Shown one piece after another: positions 1-6,569 of a DNA stretch of 40,466 bases. Source of the DNA: Candidatus Hydrogenedentota bacterium (GTDB taxonomy: Bacteria > Hydrogenedentota > Hydrogenedentia > Hydrogenedentales > JAEUWI01); assembly GCA_016791475.1 (NCBI GenBank), contig JAEUWI010000063.1:1-40466 (forward strand). Direction: 5' to 3'. How positions within the stretch are numbered: position 1 is the stretch's first letter; each line of letters begins with the position of its first letter. The notes under the pieces were generated by a model that saw nothing but the letters and a program-made list of their open reading frames with translations, made no database searches and had not been told where the DNA came from. The translations under genes were made by a program, and so were the position numbers.

Positions 1-71
1 AGAAAATATCGGACGCCGTGGATGCACTCAAAATACTGGCCACCGCACAGGCTGCACCAAACTGGGGATAG

Positions 72-446
72 CTCAGCTTCGCGGGGACGCGGGTGGAAAT
101 CTACGGCACGCGCCAGTTCATGTACCTCGGTCGCATGGGCGGTGGCTTCCAGGTCTTCAACGCAGACGGGCAAAGTATTCAAATCCAGCCGGGGCAATAT
201 ACGCCGTCCAACGTCAAGCATATGGCGAACTTCCTGGACAGCATTCGGTCGCGCGCGCAGCCAAACGCGGACATTGAGGAGGGCCATCGCTCCACGCTGC
301 TCGGCCTCTATGGGAACATTGCCTACCGGACCGGGCGCCGATTGCATATTGACGCCGCGACCGAAGGATTTATCGATGACGACGAGGCCAACAGCTACGT
401 GCGACGCACCTATCGCGAGCCGTGGGTTGTGCCGAAACAAGTTTGA
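72..446 (+). CDS. Gfo/Idh/MocA family oxidoreductase, C-terminal fragment
   Basis: The frame ending at the TGA at 444-446 encodes the C-terminal part of a Gfo/Idh/MocA-type NAD(P)-dependent oxidoreductase. The family pattern is visible: TRVEIYGT, then FMYLGRMGGGFQVF, a PNADIEEGH segment with STLLGLYGNIAYRTG, and the end YREPWVVPKQV. The N-terminal Rossmann domain is outside the window. In the same frame a TAG lies at 69-71, and the sequence before it does not continue the family pattern, so the gene is either frameshifted or disturbed at the contig edge. GTG at 93 is the first possible start after the stop, but nothing suggests translation begins there. It is followed 54 bases on by a secreted hydrolase on the same strand, as is common in sugar-degradation clusters. 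The family call is firm; the state of the 5' part is not. Confidence 0.7.
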   Translation, partial: LSFAGTRVEIYGTRQFMYLGRMGGGFQVFNADGQSIQIQPGQYTPSNVKHMANFLDSIRSRAQPNADIEEGHRSTLLGLYGNIAYRTGRRLHIDAATEGFIDDDEANSYVRRTYREPWVVPKQV

Positions 447-487
447 GCACAGGTGCAGCCGAACTGCCGACTGCGGAGTGTCATCTT

Positions 488-494
488 AAAGGAG
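488..494 (+). promoter_or_regulatory. Ribosome binding site fixing a TTG start
   Basis: AAAGGAG ends six bases before TTG at 501. No comparable site precedes the in-frame upstream start at 453, and starting at 501 puts a clean signal peptide at the N-terminus. Confidence 0.7.
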
Positions 495-500
495 ATTATT

Positions 501-1601
501 TTGAAGTACTTCGTGCGAACCTTCGCTACTGCGATGTTGTCTATCGGCCTGTCCTGCACCGCACTGGCCAGCGTGACGGTAGAAGCCCTGAGGCCCGATG
601 GCGCGCCCAACAAGGCGGCGTGGATGGCCCAGGGCTCTTTCGGCGTCATGACCCATTACCTGCTTTCGCCCGAAGGGGCCACGCCGGAGGAAAAAACAGC
701 GAACTTGAATCGTATGGTGGACAATTTCGATCTGGAGGCCTACGTCGCCCAGATCGAGGAGACCGGGGCGGACTGGGTCATCTTCACGCTCATGCAGGGT
801 ACGGGTTTTCTTTCAAGCCGGAGCGAATATGTGGACAAACTCCAGCCGGGCATCTCGCCGCGTCGCGAACTGATCCCCGAGCTGGGCCGCCTTCTCCACG
901 CGCGGGGAAAGCGGTTGATCGTTTACATGCCGAGCCCTCACACCGGTGCGGATCCCGTGGTGAAGAGCCTGATCGGCCTGGGCACCGAGGGCTATGTGGA
1001 GCGGCACAACGAACTGGTCCGGGAGTTGTCGCTCAAGGGCGGAAAGGACATTGACGGGTGGTGGTTTGACAGTTGCGGTCCCCAGGATGATGCCGCCTGG
1101 CAGCGGGAGATGGACGCATGCCGCGCCGGCAATCCGGATGCGGTCATCGCCTTCAGCGGGGCCGAATTCTGCGCGGCGGGCACGATCAAGCCGCTGTGCC
1201 CGATTGAGGATTACCACGCGGGCGAAATTCACCTGTTGGAAGACGGGAAGATCCGCACCGACTTCGTGTACCCGCCCGGAGAAGGAAACATTCTCGTAGA
1301 CGAGAACCGCAAGCTGCGCAAGCGCGGCCAGGAGGCAAAGTTCTACATGCCCGAGGGACAATTTATCGACAACGTCCAGTGGCACGGTCTGCTGCCGATC
1401 GACCTGACCTTTAACCCGGCCGTCCCCAATCAGTATTGCCACTACACCGACAAAGAACTCTTCCAGTTTGTCGACAATGTGAAGGCGGTCGGCGGTGCGC
1501 TCACGATCAACGTACCCATCGAGAACGAGAACGGTCACATCCCGGAAGACACCCACAGTCAGCTTGTCCGGCTGGGGAAGCATTTGAAGGATAAGAAATA
1601 G
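501..1601 (+). CDS. Secreted GH29 (alpha-L-fucosidase)-like glycoside hydrolase
   Basis: A 366-residue exported protein. Residues 1 to about 23 form a signal peptide (basic start, hydrophobic core, ALA-S cleavage region). The rest resembles the TIM barrel of GH29 alpha-L-fucosidases: a GSFGVMTHYLLSPEG segment near the start, an ADWVIFTLMQGTGF strand, and DIDGWWFDSCG, where the Asp of WFD (D190) sits where the GH29 nucleophile is expected. It is shorter than typical GH29 enzymes (about 450-600 residues) and lacks the C-terminal beta-sandwich, so it may belong to a GH29-like family of untested specificity. The TTG start is chosen from the ribosome site at 488-494. It follows the Gfo/Idh fragment and may share its transcript. 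It converges on the reductase downstream, with only 22 bases between the stops. Substrate is unknown. Confidence 0.75.
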   Translation: MKYFVRTFATAMLSIGLSCTALASVTVEALRPDGAPNKAAWMAQGSFGVMTHYLLSPEGATPEEKTANLNRMVDNFDLEAYVAQIEETGADWVIFTLMQGTGFLSSRSEYVDKLQPGISPRRELIPELGRLLHARGKRLIVYMPSPHTGADPVVKSLIGLGTEGYVERHNELVRELSLKGGKDIDGWWFDSCGPQDDAAWQREMDACRAGNPDAVIAFSGAEFCAAGTIKPLCPIEDYHAGEIHLLEDGKIRTDFVYPPGEGNILVDENRKLRKRGQEAKFYMPEGQFIDNVQWHGLLPIDLTFNPAVPNQYCHYTDKELFQFVDNVKAVGGALTINVPIENENGHIPEDTHSQLVRLGKHLKDKK

Positions 1602-1623
1602 CGCCGGTTCGCGATCTCAAGTA

Positions 1624-2706
1624 TCAACCCAGCGCCGGATAGTCCAGATAGCCTTCGACGCCCTCCGAGTAATAGGTCGCAGGATCGGGCTCGTTCAAAG
1701 GCGCATCCGTCTTGAAACGCAGGGGCAGATCGGGGTTGGCGATGAATTTCTGCCCGAATACGATCGCGTCCGCGCGGCCCTCGCGAATCGCGTCTGCCGC
1801 CGTGGCCTTGTCATAGCCGCCATTGGCCAGCAGGGGGCCTTCAAACGCTTCGCGGAGGTAAGGCGTCACGCGGGGCGCGTCGGGATTGTACAGACGCCCC
1901 GGTCGAATCGCTTCCGCCACGTGAAGATACGCGAGCCCAAAGGGATTCAGGGCCTTGCCCACGTGGCTATACAGCGCCACGGGATCGCTGTCGCCCATGC
2001 CGTTGCCATTCATCGTGGGGCTCAGCCGAAGGCCCGTGCGATCTGCGGACCAGGCGTCCGCCACCGCCTCCACCACCTCGAGCAGAAAACGCGCGCGATT
2101 CTCTATGGAGCCGCCGTACCCGTCCGTCCTCCGGTTCGACGCATCCCGAAGAAACTGGTCAATGAGGTAGCTGTTCGCGCCATGGATCTCTACACCGTCG
2201 AAGCCCGCTTCCCGCGCCCGGCGGGTGGCGATCTGGTAGTCCGCCACGATTCCCTTGATTTCAGAGACGCTCAACGCGCGCGGTACGGTGAAGGGCTTTT
2301 TCCCCGTCGGCGTGTGGGCCTCGCCCGTCGCAGCAAGAGCGCTGGGTGCAACCGGAGCCGCGCCACCCTGGTAGTCGGGGTGAGAGATGCGGCCCATGTG
2401 CCACAGTTGCAGCACCATTCGCCCGCCCGCCGTGTGGACCGCGTCCGTCACCTTTCGCCAGCCCGCTACCTGGTCGTCCGTGTAGATCGCCGGGGCACCG
2501 TGCCACCCGTATCCCTGCTCGCTGATGGCGGTGGCTTCGGAGATGATCAGCGCCGCCGACGCACGCTGGGCATAGTATGCCACCATTAAATCGTTCGGGA
2601 TGCGTCCGGTCGCCCGCGCCCGTGTGAGCGGTGCCATCAGAATACGATGGGGGAGATTGAGCGCGCCGAGGCGAAGCGGCTGGAAGAGCAGGTCCTTATG
2701 GTTCAT
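1624..2706 (-). CDS. Old Yellow Enzyme family alkene reductase (NADH:flavin oxidoreductase)
   Basis: A 360-residue, cytoplasmic FMN-dependent ene-reductase of the NemA/OYE type. Such enzymes reduce activated C=C bonds, nitro groups or nitrate esters using NAD(P)H. The sequence shows the N-terminal FMN-barrel start (LFQPLRLGALNLPHRILMAPLTR), the HGANSYL motif (H175, N178, Y180, the substrate-anchoring pair and proton donor of the family), DQFLRDASNRRTDGYGGS, and a C-terminal phosphate-binding stretch (ANGGYD, then DAIVFGQKFIANPDLP). Length matches the family. The start at 2706 is preceded by GAGGAA about six bases upstream; an in-frame start at 2745 would add 13 residues without family similarity. 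The PhyH gene ends 44 bases upstream on the same strand, so co-transcription is possible. Physiological substrate cannot be read from the sequence. Confidence 0.93.
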   Translation of the reverse strand: MNHKDLLFQPLRLGALNLPHRILMAPLTRARATGRIPNDLMVAYYAQRASAALIISEATAISEQGYGWHGAPAIYTDDQVAGWRKVTDAVHTAGGRMVLQLWHMGRISHPDYQGGAAPVAPSALAATGEAHTPTGKKPFTVPRALSVSEIKGIVADYQIATRRAREAGFDGVEIHGANSYLIDQFLRDASNRRTDGYGGSIENRARFLLEVVEAVADAWSADRTGLRLSPTMNGNGMGDSDPVALYSHVGKALNPFGLAYLHVAEAIRPGRLYNPDAPRVTPYLREAFEGPLLANGGYDKATAADAIREGRADAIVFGQKFIANPDLPLRFKTDAPLNEPDPATYYSEGVEGYLDYPALG

Positions 2707-2750
2707 GTTGGCTTCCTCAGTTCGAGTGGAGCGGCGTATGGGCACCGCGA

Positions 2751-3554
2751 CTAGGGCGTGGGGGCAATCAGGCGCGCGGTGGCCATCATGCGAATGTTCT
2801 TAGACGCATTAATCGATGGGGAGTGGAGTACGCGCATGTCCATCAAGAAGACGTCGCCCGCCCCACCGCACATTTCAACGATGGAGATGGGGACACCGCA
2901 CAAGTCCCGTTGTTGAAACAACGCCTCGGCATCGATGTCTGCAGGGTTGAACAGCGCACACAGTACCGGGTCCCGTCGTAGAAGGCGCTGCGCACCGTCC
3001 TCCCGGGCCTCCGGAATATAGTGGAGCCTGTGGGAGCCCGCGAGGGCGAGGGTCCCGCCTCCTCTCGCGCGAAGGTCGTCCATAAGCACAAAAGCCTGGA
3101 CGCCCGCAACCACGTCGTTCCTGGGCGGGGTCAGGTCGAGGTGCCAGTTCAGGCCGCCGAGAGACCACGCCGCCTTGTGGGGGAGAGAAAGCAATAGCTG
3201 GACCTGCGGTTTCTCCGCCGTGGAGGAAAGTCCGCCGACGTTTCGCATGCTGGCGAGGAGTTCCGGTGCGAACAAGCGCTCCAGCCAGGGGCCAGTGGTG
3301 ATCAACTGTCCGAGCCGGGTGGTTTGTTGAAAGTGGGGAAGGGCCTCAATTTTCGACGCGGACAACTTCCCACCGGTTTTCAACTTCAGGCGCTCCAACT
3401 CCGAGGTGATAAAGCGCTTCGCCGCTTCCGTCTGCTTTTTCGGAACCGCCGAAGGCAGTTTCACGATGCCCTGCGTCTTGAAAAGTAGTTGTTGCTCCGA
3501 GGTCAGCATACTGGGCTCCGCCGATGGGTTATCATTCGGACCGTGTGCATTCAT
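2751..3554 (-). CDS. Phytanoyl-CoA dioxygenase (PhyH) family protein
   Basis: A 267-residue Fe(II)/2-oxoglutarate-dependent oxygenase-like protein. The double-stranded beta-helix core shows the HxD metal motif in NWHLDLTPP, a GGGTLALAGSHRLHY strand (the usual GSH element), and a distal His in DMRVLHSPSINASKNIRMMATAR, which would supply the third iron ligand and the 2-oxoglutarate-binding Arg. PhyH proteins hydroxylate small molecules, and bacterial members are highly diverse, so the substrate is unknown. ATG at 3554 is preferred. A TTG at 3563 overlaps the stop of the HicB-like gene (TTGA), which would allow coupled translation, and no strong ribosome site settles the choice. The gene lies 5 bases downstream of that small gene and is probably in one transcript with it. 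Confidence 0.85.
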   Translation of the reverse strand: MNAHGPNDNPSAEPSMLTSEQQLLFKTQGIVKLPSAVPKKQTEAAKRFITSELERLKLKTGGKLSASKIEALPHFQQTTRLGQLITTGPWLERLFAPELLASMRNVGGLSSTAEKPQVQLLLSLPHKAAWSLGGLNWHLDLTPPRNDVVAGVQAFVLMDDLRARGGGTLALAGSHRLHYIPEAREDGAQRLLRRDPVLCALFNPADIDAEALFQQRDLCGVPISIVEMCGGAGDVFLMDMRVLHSPSINASKNIRMMATARLIAPTP

Positions 3555-3559
3555 GAGAC

Positions 3560-3733
3560 TCAAAGTTCCGCGACGTGTCTCACAGCAGGTATGCTCCCGC
3601 TGGTTAATTCGTCGTAGATATCCCGCAAGTTTTCATTGAGCTCATCCAGCGAAATGCCTTGGGTCATGTAGTCGGGAAACTCTTCCAAGTAACCGACAAA
3701 CATGCCGGCATCTTCCCAGTAGGTGTATCTCAT
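3560..3733 (-). CDS. HicB-like small antitoxin-family protein, without adjacent hicA
   Basis: A 57-residue protein matching the short HicB-like family: RYTYWEDAGMFVGYLEEFPDYMTQG followed by SLDELNENLRDIYDELTSG and ending in RHVAEL. The fold is the HicB partial RNase H-like domain, and no C-terminal DNA-binding domain is present. In typical loci this short form sits directly beside a HicA toxin (a roughly 60-80 residue dsRNA-binding mRNase). Here the downstream gene is a PhyH dioxygenase, and only about 110 bases separate it from the membrane-protein gene upstream, too little for an intact hicA. The start at 3733 has GGAG three bases upstream, which is short spacing; 3742 is the alternative. 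It may be an orphan antitoxin or a relic. The family call is good; any function is inference. Confidence 0.75.
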   Translation of the reverse strand: MRYTYWEDAGMFVGYLEEFPDYMTQGISLDELNENLRDIYDELTSGSIPAVRHVAEL

Positions 3734-3847
3734 GCTCTCCATACTGGAAATGAAATACCGCCAGGCCGAACTCTTCAACCGGCGCAACCAGGAGACTGGC
3801 GGCATGTCCCGTGGCCGTGCCTACGAATGGACAGGTGGCGCAACGGC

Positions 3848-4441
3848 TCAGTGGGCGTATTTCAGCAATGCGAAGCCGCCTACCAGTAGAACGGTAAACG
3901 CCACAACGAGCAGGTTGAACCACTTGTCGATAAAGCCCTTGATCGGCTCGCCATAGTGGTAGAGGAGGCCCGCCACGAGATAAAAGCGCGCGGCACGACC
4001 GATCAACGACGCCACGACGAACATGGGGAAAGACACGTGGAAGACGCCCGCAGCGATGGTGATGACCTTGTAGGGGATCGGCGTAAAGGCGGCGATGAAG
4101 ACCACCCAGAAGTTGTACTGCTCGTACAAATCGCCGACGGAATGAAATTTAGCTTCGGTAAAGCCCGGCACATAGGTGTAAAAGAGTTGGTCAACCGCAG
4201 CCCAGGCTCCCCAGCCGATGCCGTATCCGATAACGCCACCAACCACGGAACCCGCAGTGCAGATCAGCGCAAATCTCAGCGCGTGAGCTCGCTTGCCGAC
4301 GCACAGGGCGACCAGTAACACATCGGGCGGAATGGGGAAAAAGCTCGACTCGGCAACGGCCAGGACAAACAGGGCCACACTGCCATAAGGCGTTTCGGCC
4401 CAGCTCAGCACCCAGTCATAAAGATTTCGTACCCACTTCAT
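3848..4441 (-). CDS. YqaA/DedA-like VTT-domain membrane protein
   Basis: A 197-residue integral membrane protein of the YqaA branch of the DedA/VTT family. It begins NLYDWVLSWAETPYGSVALFVLAVAESSFFPIPPDVLL, the hallmark with Glu and Pro in the first re-entrant region. Further hydrophobic segments follow at about residues 55-80, 115-140 (AAFTPIPYKVITIAAG, the second conserved Pro-rich half), 140-160 and 170-195. Relatives are proposed lipid scramblases or transporters of the inner membrane; the exact cargo of YqaA-type members is not established. The start at 4441 has GAAGG about seven bases upstream; an alternative at 4471 adds ten polar residues. It follows surE by 42 bases on the same strand and is probably in one operon with it. 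Confidence 0.88.
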   Translation of the reverse strand: MKWVRNLYDWVLSWAETPYGSVALFVLAVAESSFFPIPPDVLLVALCVGKRAHALRFALICTAGSVVGGVIGYGIGWGAWAAVDQLFYTYVPGFTEAKFHSVGDLYEQYNFWVVFIAAFTPIPYKVITIAAGVFHVSFPMFVVASLIGRAARFYLVAGLLYHYGEPIKGFIDKWFNLLVVAFTVLLVGGFALLKYAH

Positions 4442-4483
4442 GGTTGAACCTTCTCGGTGTTTTCGCGACATGTGCCGCGTTCG

Positions 4484-5239
4484 TTACAGGGTAATGGCGG
4501 GCTCGTAAAAGCGGTGCATGACCGCGTGGTGGGTCATATCGCGATGCAGGGGAGTCACACTGACCTTGCCCTGCTCGATGGCCTCGAAGTCCGTGCCCGA
4601 CTCCATAATGTGGGAGGGCTCGTCGCCGCCTATCCAATAATAGATGCCGCCCCGGGGATCTTCCCGGCGCACAATCTCGTCGTGATAGTCCCGGCGCCCC
4701 ATCCGGGTCACCGCAATGCCCTGAAGCTCTTCAAAGGGCCGGTCCGGCACATTGACGTTCAGCGTCGTATCTTCCGGCAGGCCGTGCTGGAGCACATAGC
4801 GGGCCACCTGAGCGCCCACCTGTGCCGCCGTGGCCATGTGTTCCGGGCGATAGCTCACGTCGGACACCGCAATGGAGGGAATCCCCAGAAGCATGCCTTC
4901 AAAGGCCCCCGCCACCGTTCCCGAATAGGTCACATCATCCCCCAGGTTGGCCCCGGGGTTGACCCCGGATACGACCAGCGCGGGGCGCTCGCCCAGCAGG
5001 GATCGCACCGCCAGCATCACGCAGTCCGTCGGGGTCCCATCCACCATGTGCCATCCGGGCTCCAAAGCGTTCACGCGCAATGGTTTATGGAGCGATACGC
5101 TGTGGCCCACCGCACTCTGCTGGCTCTCCGGGGCATACACTTCCACGCGGCCCACCGCCTCAAGCGCTTCCGCCAGAAGGCGCAGTCCCGGTGCACGGAC
5201 ACCATCGTCGTTGGTAACCAGAATAAGGGGTCGGTTCAT
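4484..5239 (-). CDS. surE: 5'-nucleotidase SurE
   Basis: A 251-residue cytoplasmic metal-dependent phosphatase that removes phosphate from nucleoside 5' (and 3') monophosphates. The diagnostic N-terminus LILVTNDDG carries the metal-binding D11 and D12. YAPESQQSAVGHSVSL supplies the conserved Ser (S42), and VVSGVNPGANLGDDVTYSGTVAGA contains the metal-binding Asn (N94) and the signature of the family. The C-terminal VTPLHRDMT is also typical. Length is as expected. The start at 5239 places the first beta strand at the N-terminus as in known SurE proteins; an in-frame start at 5326 would add 29 unlikely residues. The ribosome site is weak. In many bacteria surE neighbours pcm, nlpD and rpoS; here it heads a pair with a VTT membrane protein instead. 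Confidence 0.97.
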   Translation of the reverse strand: MNRPLILVTNDDGVRAPGLRLLAEALEAVGRVEVYAPESQQSAVGHSVSLHKPLRVNALEPGWHMVDGTPTDCVMLAVRSLLGERPALVVSGVNPGANLGDDVTYSGTVAGAFEGMLLGIPSIAVSDVSYRPEHMATAAQVGAQVARYVLQHGLPEDTTLNVNVPDRPFEELQGIAVTRMGRRDYHDEIVRREDPRGGIYYWIGGDEPSHIMESGTDFEAIEQGKVSVTPLHRDMTHHAVMHRFYEPAITL

Positions 5240-5287
5240 AGGAGCTTGCGGGATGCCTTGGGGGATGGGGTCAGAAAAGCCACCTCT

Positions 5288-5316
5288 TTTATACCACAGC
5301 CGTGCGGTCCATTCAA
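5288..5316 (-). promoter_or_regulatory. Candidate sigma70-type promoter for surE
   Basis: On the minus strand TTGAAT (5316-5311) and TATAAA (5293-5288) are separated by 17 bases and lie about 50 bases before the surE start. The -10 matches five of six consensus positions, the -35 four. Confidence 0.4.
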
Positions 5317-5660
5317 AGCCGCTCAACCCGGCGGCTCACCCGCACCGCGCTGATCGGCGTATGCGTTACACCAAATATCAGGTGTGGAGAATCCAATGAA
5401 TTCTCCCACCATTTCCGGGAAATCCGGTATAATGGATCAAAAGTGAACTTAAACGGAACGTTGTGAAGCCCGGTTTCACTTCCCGGGGCCAAGGTCCGCG
5501 CAGTCTACCCGCGGTCGGTCGAGGATGAGCGTCGGCCGCACACCTGCGCGGTCTCCATCCGGGTGACGAAAACGGGCTTGAGGTCTGCGTAGATTCCGGG
5601 GATAGCGTCCGCAAATACGGGGCATCGATCGGCGAGACGGGCAACAGGAAGGCAAGTTGG
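5317..5660. other. Divergent intergenic region between surE and the receiver gene
   Basis: About 340 bases without a convincing gene. A TATAAT hexamer at 5428-5433 faces the receiver gene, but no good -35 lies 15-19 bases before it. No repeat or RNA gene was recognised. AGGAAGG at 5646-5652 is the ribosome site for the next gene. Confidence 0.5.
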
Positions 5661-6032
5661 ATGGGGAAACCCTCGATACTTATCGTGGACGATGAGGCAA
5701 ACATTCGCAGCGCGCTTCAGCGCTGGTTTCAGATCTGCGGTTTTGACGTATTTTTGGCGTCCGATGGGGCCGAGGCCGTGGCGCTGTGTGAGTCCAATCG
5801 ATTCGATGTCATAACCATGGACCTCGAGATGCCCCGGATGGGTGGCATCCAGGCGTTGACAGAAATCCGCAAGAAGCATCCCGACGTGCCGGTGCTGATT
5901 GTAACGGGATTCGCCCGGGATACCCAGCAGGCCCTCCAGGCGGGCGCGTCGAAGGTGTTGACTAAACCCCTGCGACTCCGAGACTTGGAAGAAGAAGTGC
6001 GGAGCGTTCTGGACGTCGTCCGAGAGAACTGA
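5661..6032 (+). CDS. Stand-alone CheY-like response regulator receiver protein
   Basis: A 123-residue single receiver domain with all key positions: the acidic pair D10-D11 (ILIVDDE), phospho-acceptor D54 (ITMDLEMPRMGG), T82 (LIVTGF) and K102 (VLTKPLR). No output domain follows, so it would act by protein-protein contact or as a phosphate relay, in the cytoplasm. ATG at 5661 has AGGAAGG eight bases upstream. The only histidine kinase in the window is the hybrid enzyme 16 kb away, so its partner is not evident. The following gene lies more than 500 bases downstream, suggesting a separate transcription unit. Confidence 0.92.
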   Translation: MGKPSILIVDDEANIRSALQRWFQICGFDVFLASDGAEAVALCESNRFDVITMDLEMPRMGGIQALTEIRKKHPDVPVLIVTGFARDTQQALQAGASKVLTKPLRLRDLEEEVRSVLDVVREN

Positions 6033-6569
6033 AGCTGGGGCAACGCGCGCGGGGCCGGTCCAGAGTGGATCGCGGGGCGCGCCGTGGCCGGGGCATTCTG
6101 AAAACCGGCACCCGCCAGAAAGCTCTGGACAAATACTGGAGCAACTGCTAAAATCGGTTATACTACCGGAGTAGTGCAGGCTTTTAACACTATTGGCGAC
6201 CCTTTTCCGCTCGCCAGGGAACAGCCATATCGTGCGGCAGGTTCCGAAAAAGTCACGCCGGAATGGCGGTGCTCCTGTAGCGTGTGACAAACACTTAAGT
6301 GATTGCGGGCTGGATTGTTGGGGCGAATCCCCAGCCGGAAACCCGTAGTCCAACTGGTTATTCGATAGGTTTTTGCCACGATGGTGGCGGCCAGGGTGAA
6401 ATTCGAGATTTGTACCGAGAACGGGACCGAAGCGCCATATTCACGGGCAGCGTGTATCGCCCAGTGAGATGTTCGGAGCCCGGCGCTGCAAATCGAAACA
6501 GGCGTTGGTTTCATTGCGCCTTGGGAAACCGCATGCACATGACTCGAAACAGGAACGCTAGGGGCGGCG
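6033..6569. other. Long intergenic region with clustered hairpins
   Basis: A 537-base stretch with no convincing coding signal. It holds several inverted repeats: ACTAC-GGA-type arms at 6162-6175, GTCAC/GTGAC enclosing CGCC/GGCG (6252-6288), the palindrome CACTTAAGTG (6292-6301), and a nested GGCTGG...CCAGCC hairpin (6308-6336). The cluster lies 230-320 bases before the H1-tailed phosphatase gene. I could not match it to tmRNA, RNase P, SRP RNA, 6S or a known riboswitch; it may be a structured leader or only GC-rich chance pairing. Confidence 0.35.

Noticed and set aside
3743-3847. Possible hicA remnant upstream of the HicB-like gene
   Set aside because: Short stretches such as a HGHG- or RDMPP-containing peptide vaguely recall HicA, but they sit in different frames and are too short to support.
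6301-6360. Cobalamin- or c-di-GMP-type riboswitch
   Set aside because: Hairpins are present but the conserved boxes of these classes are not.
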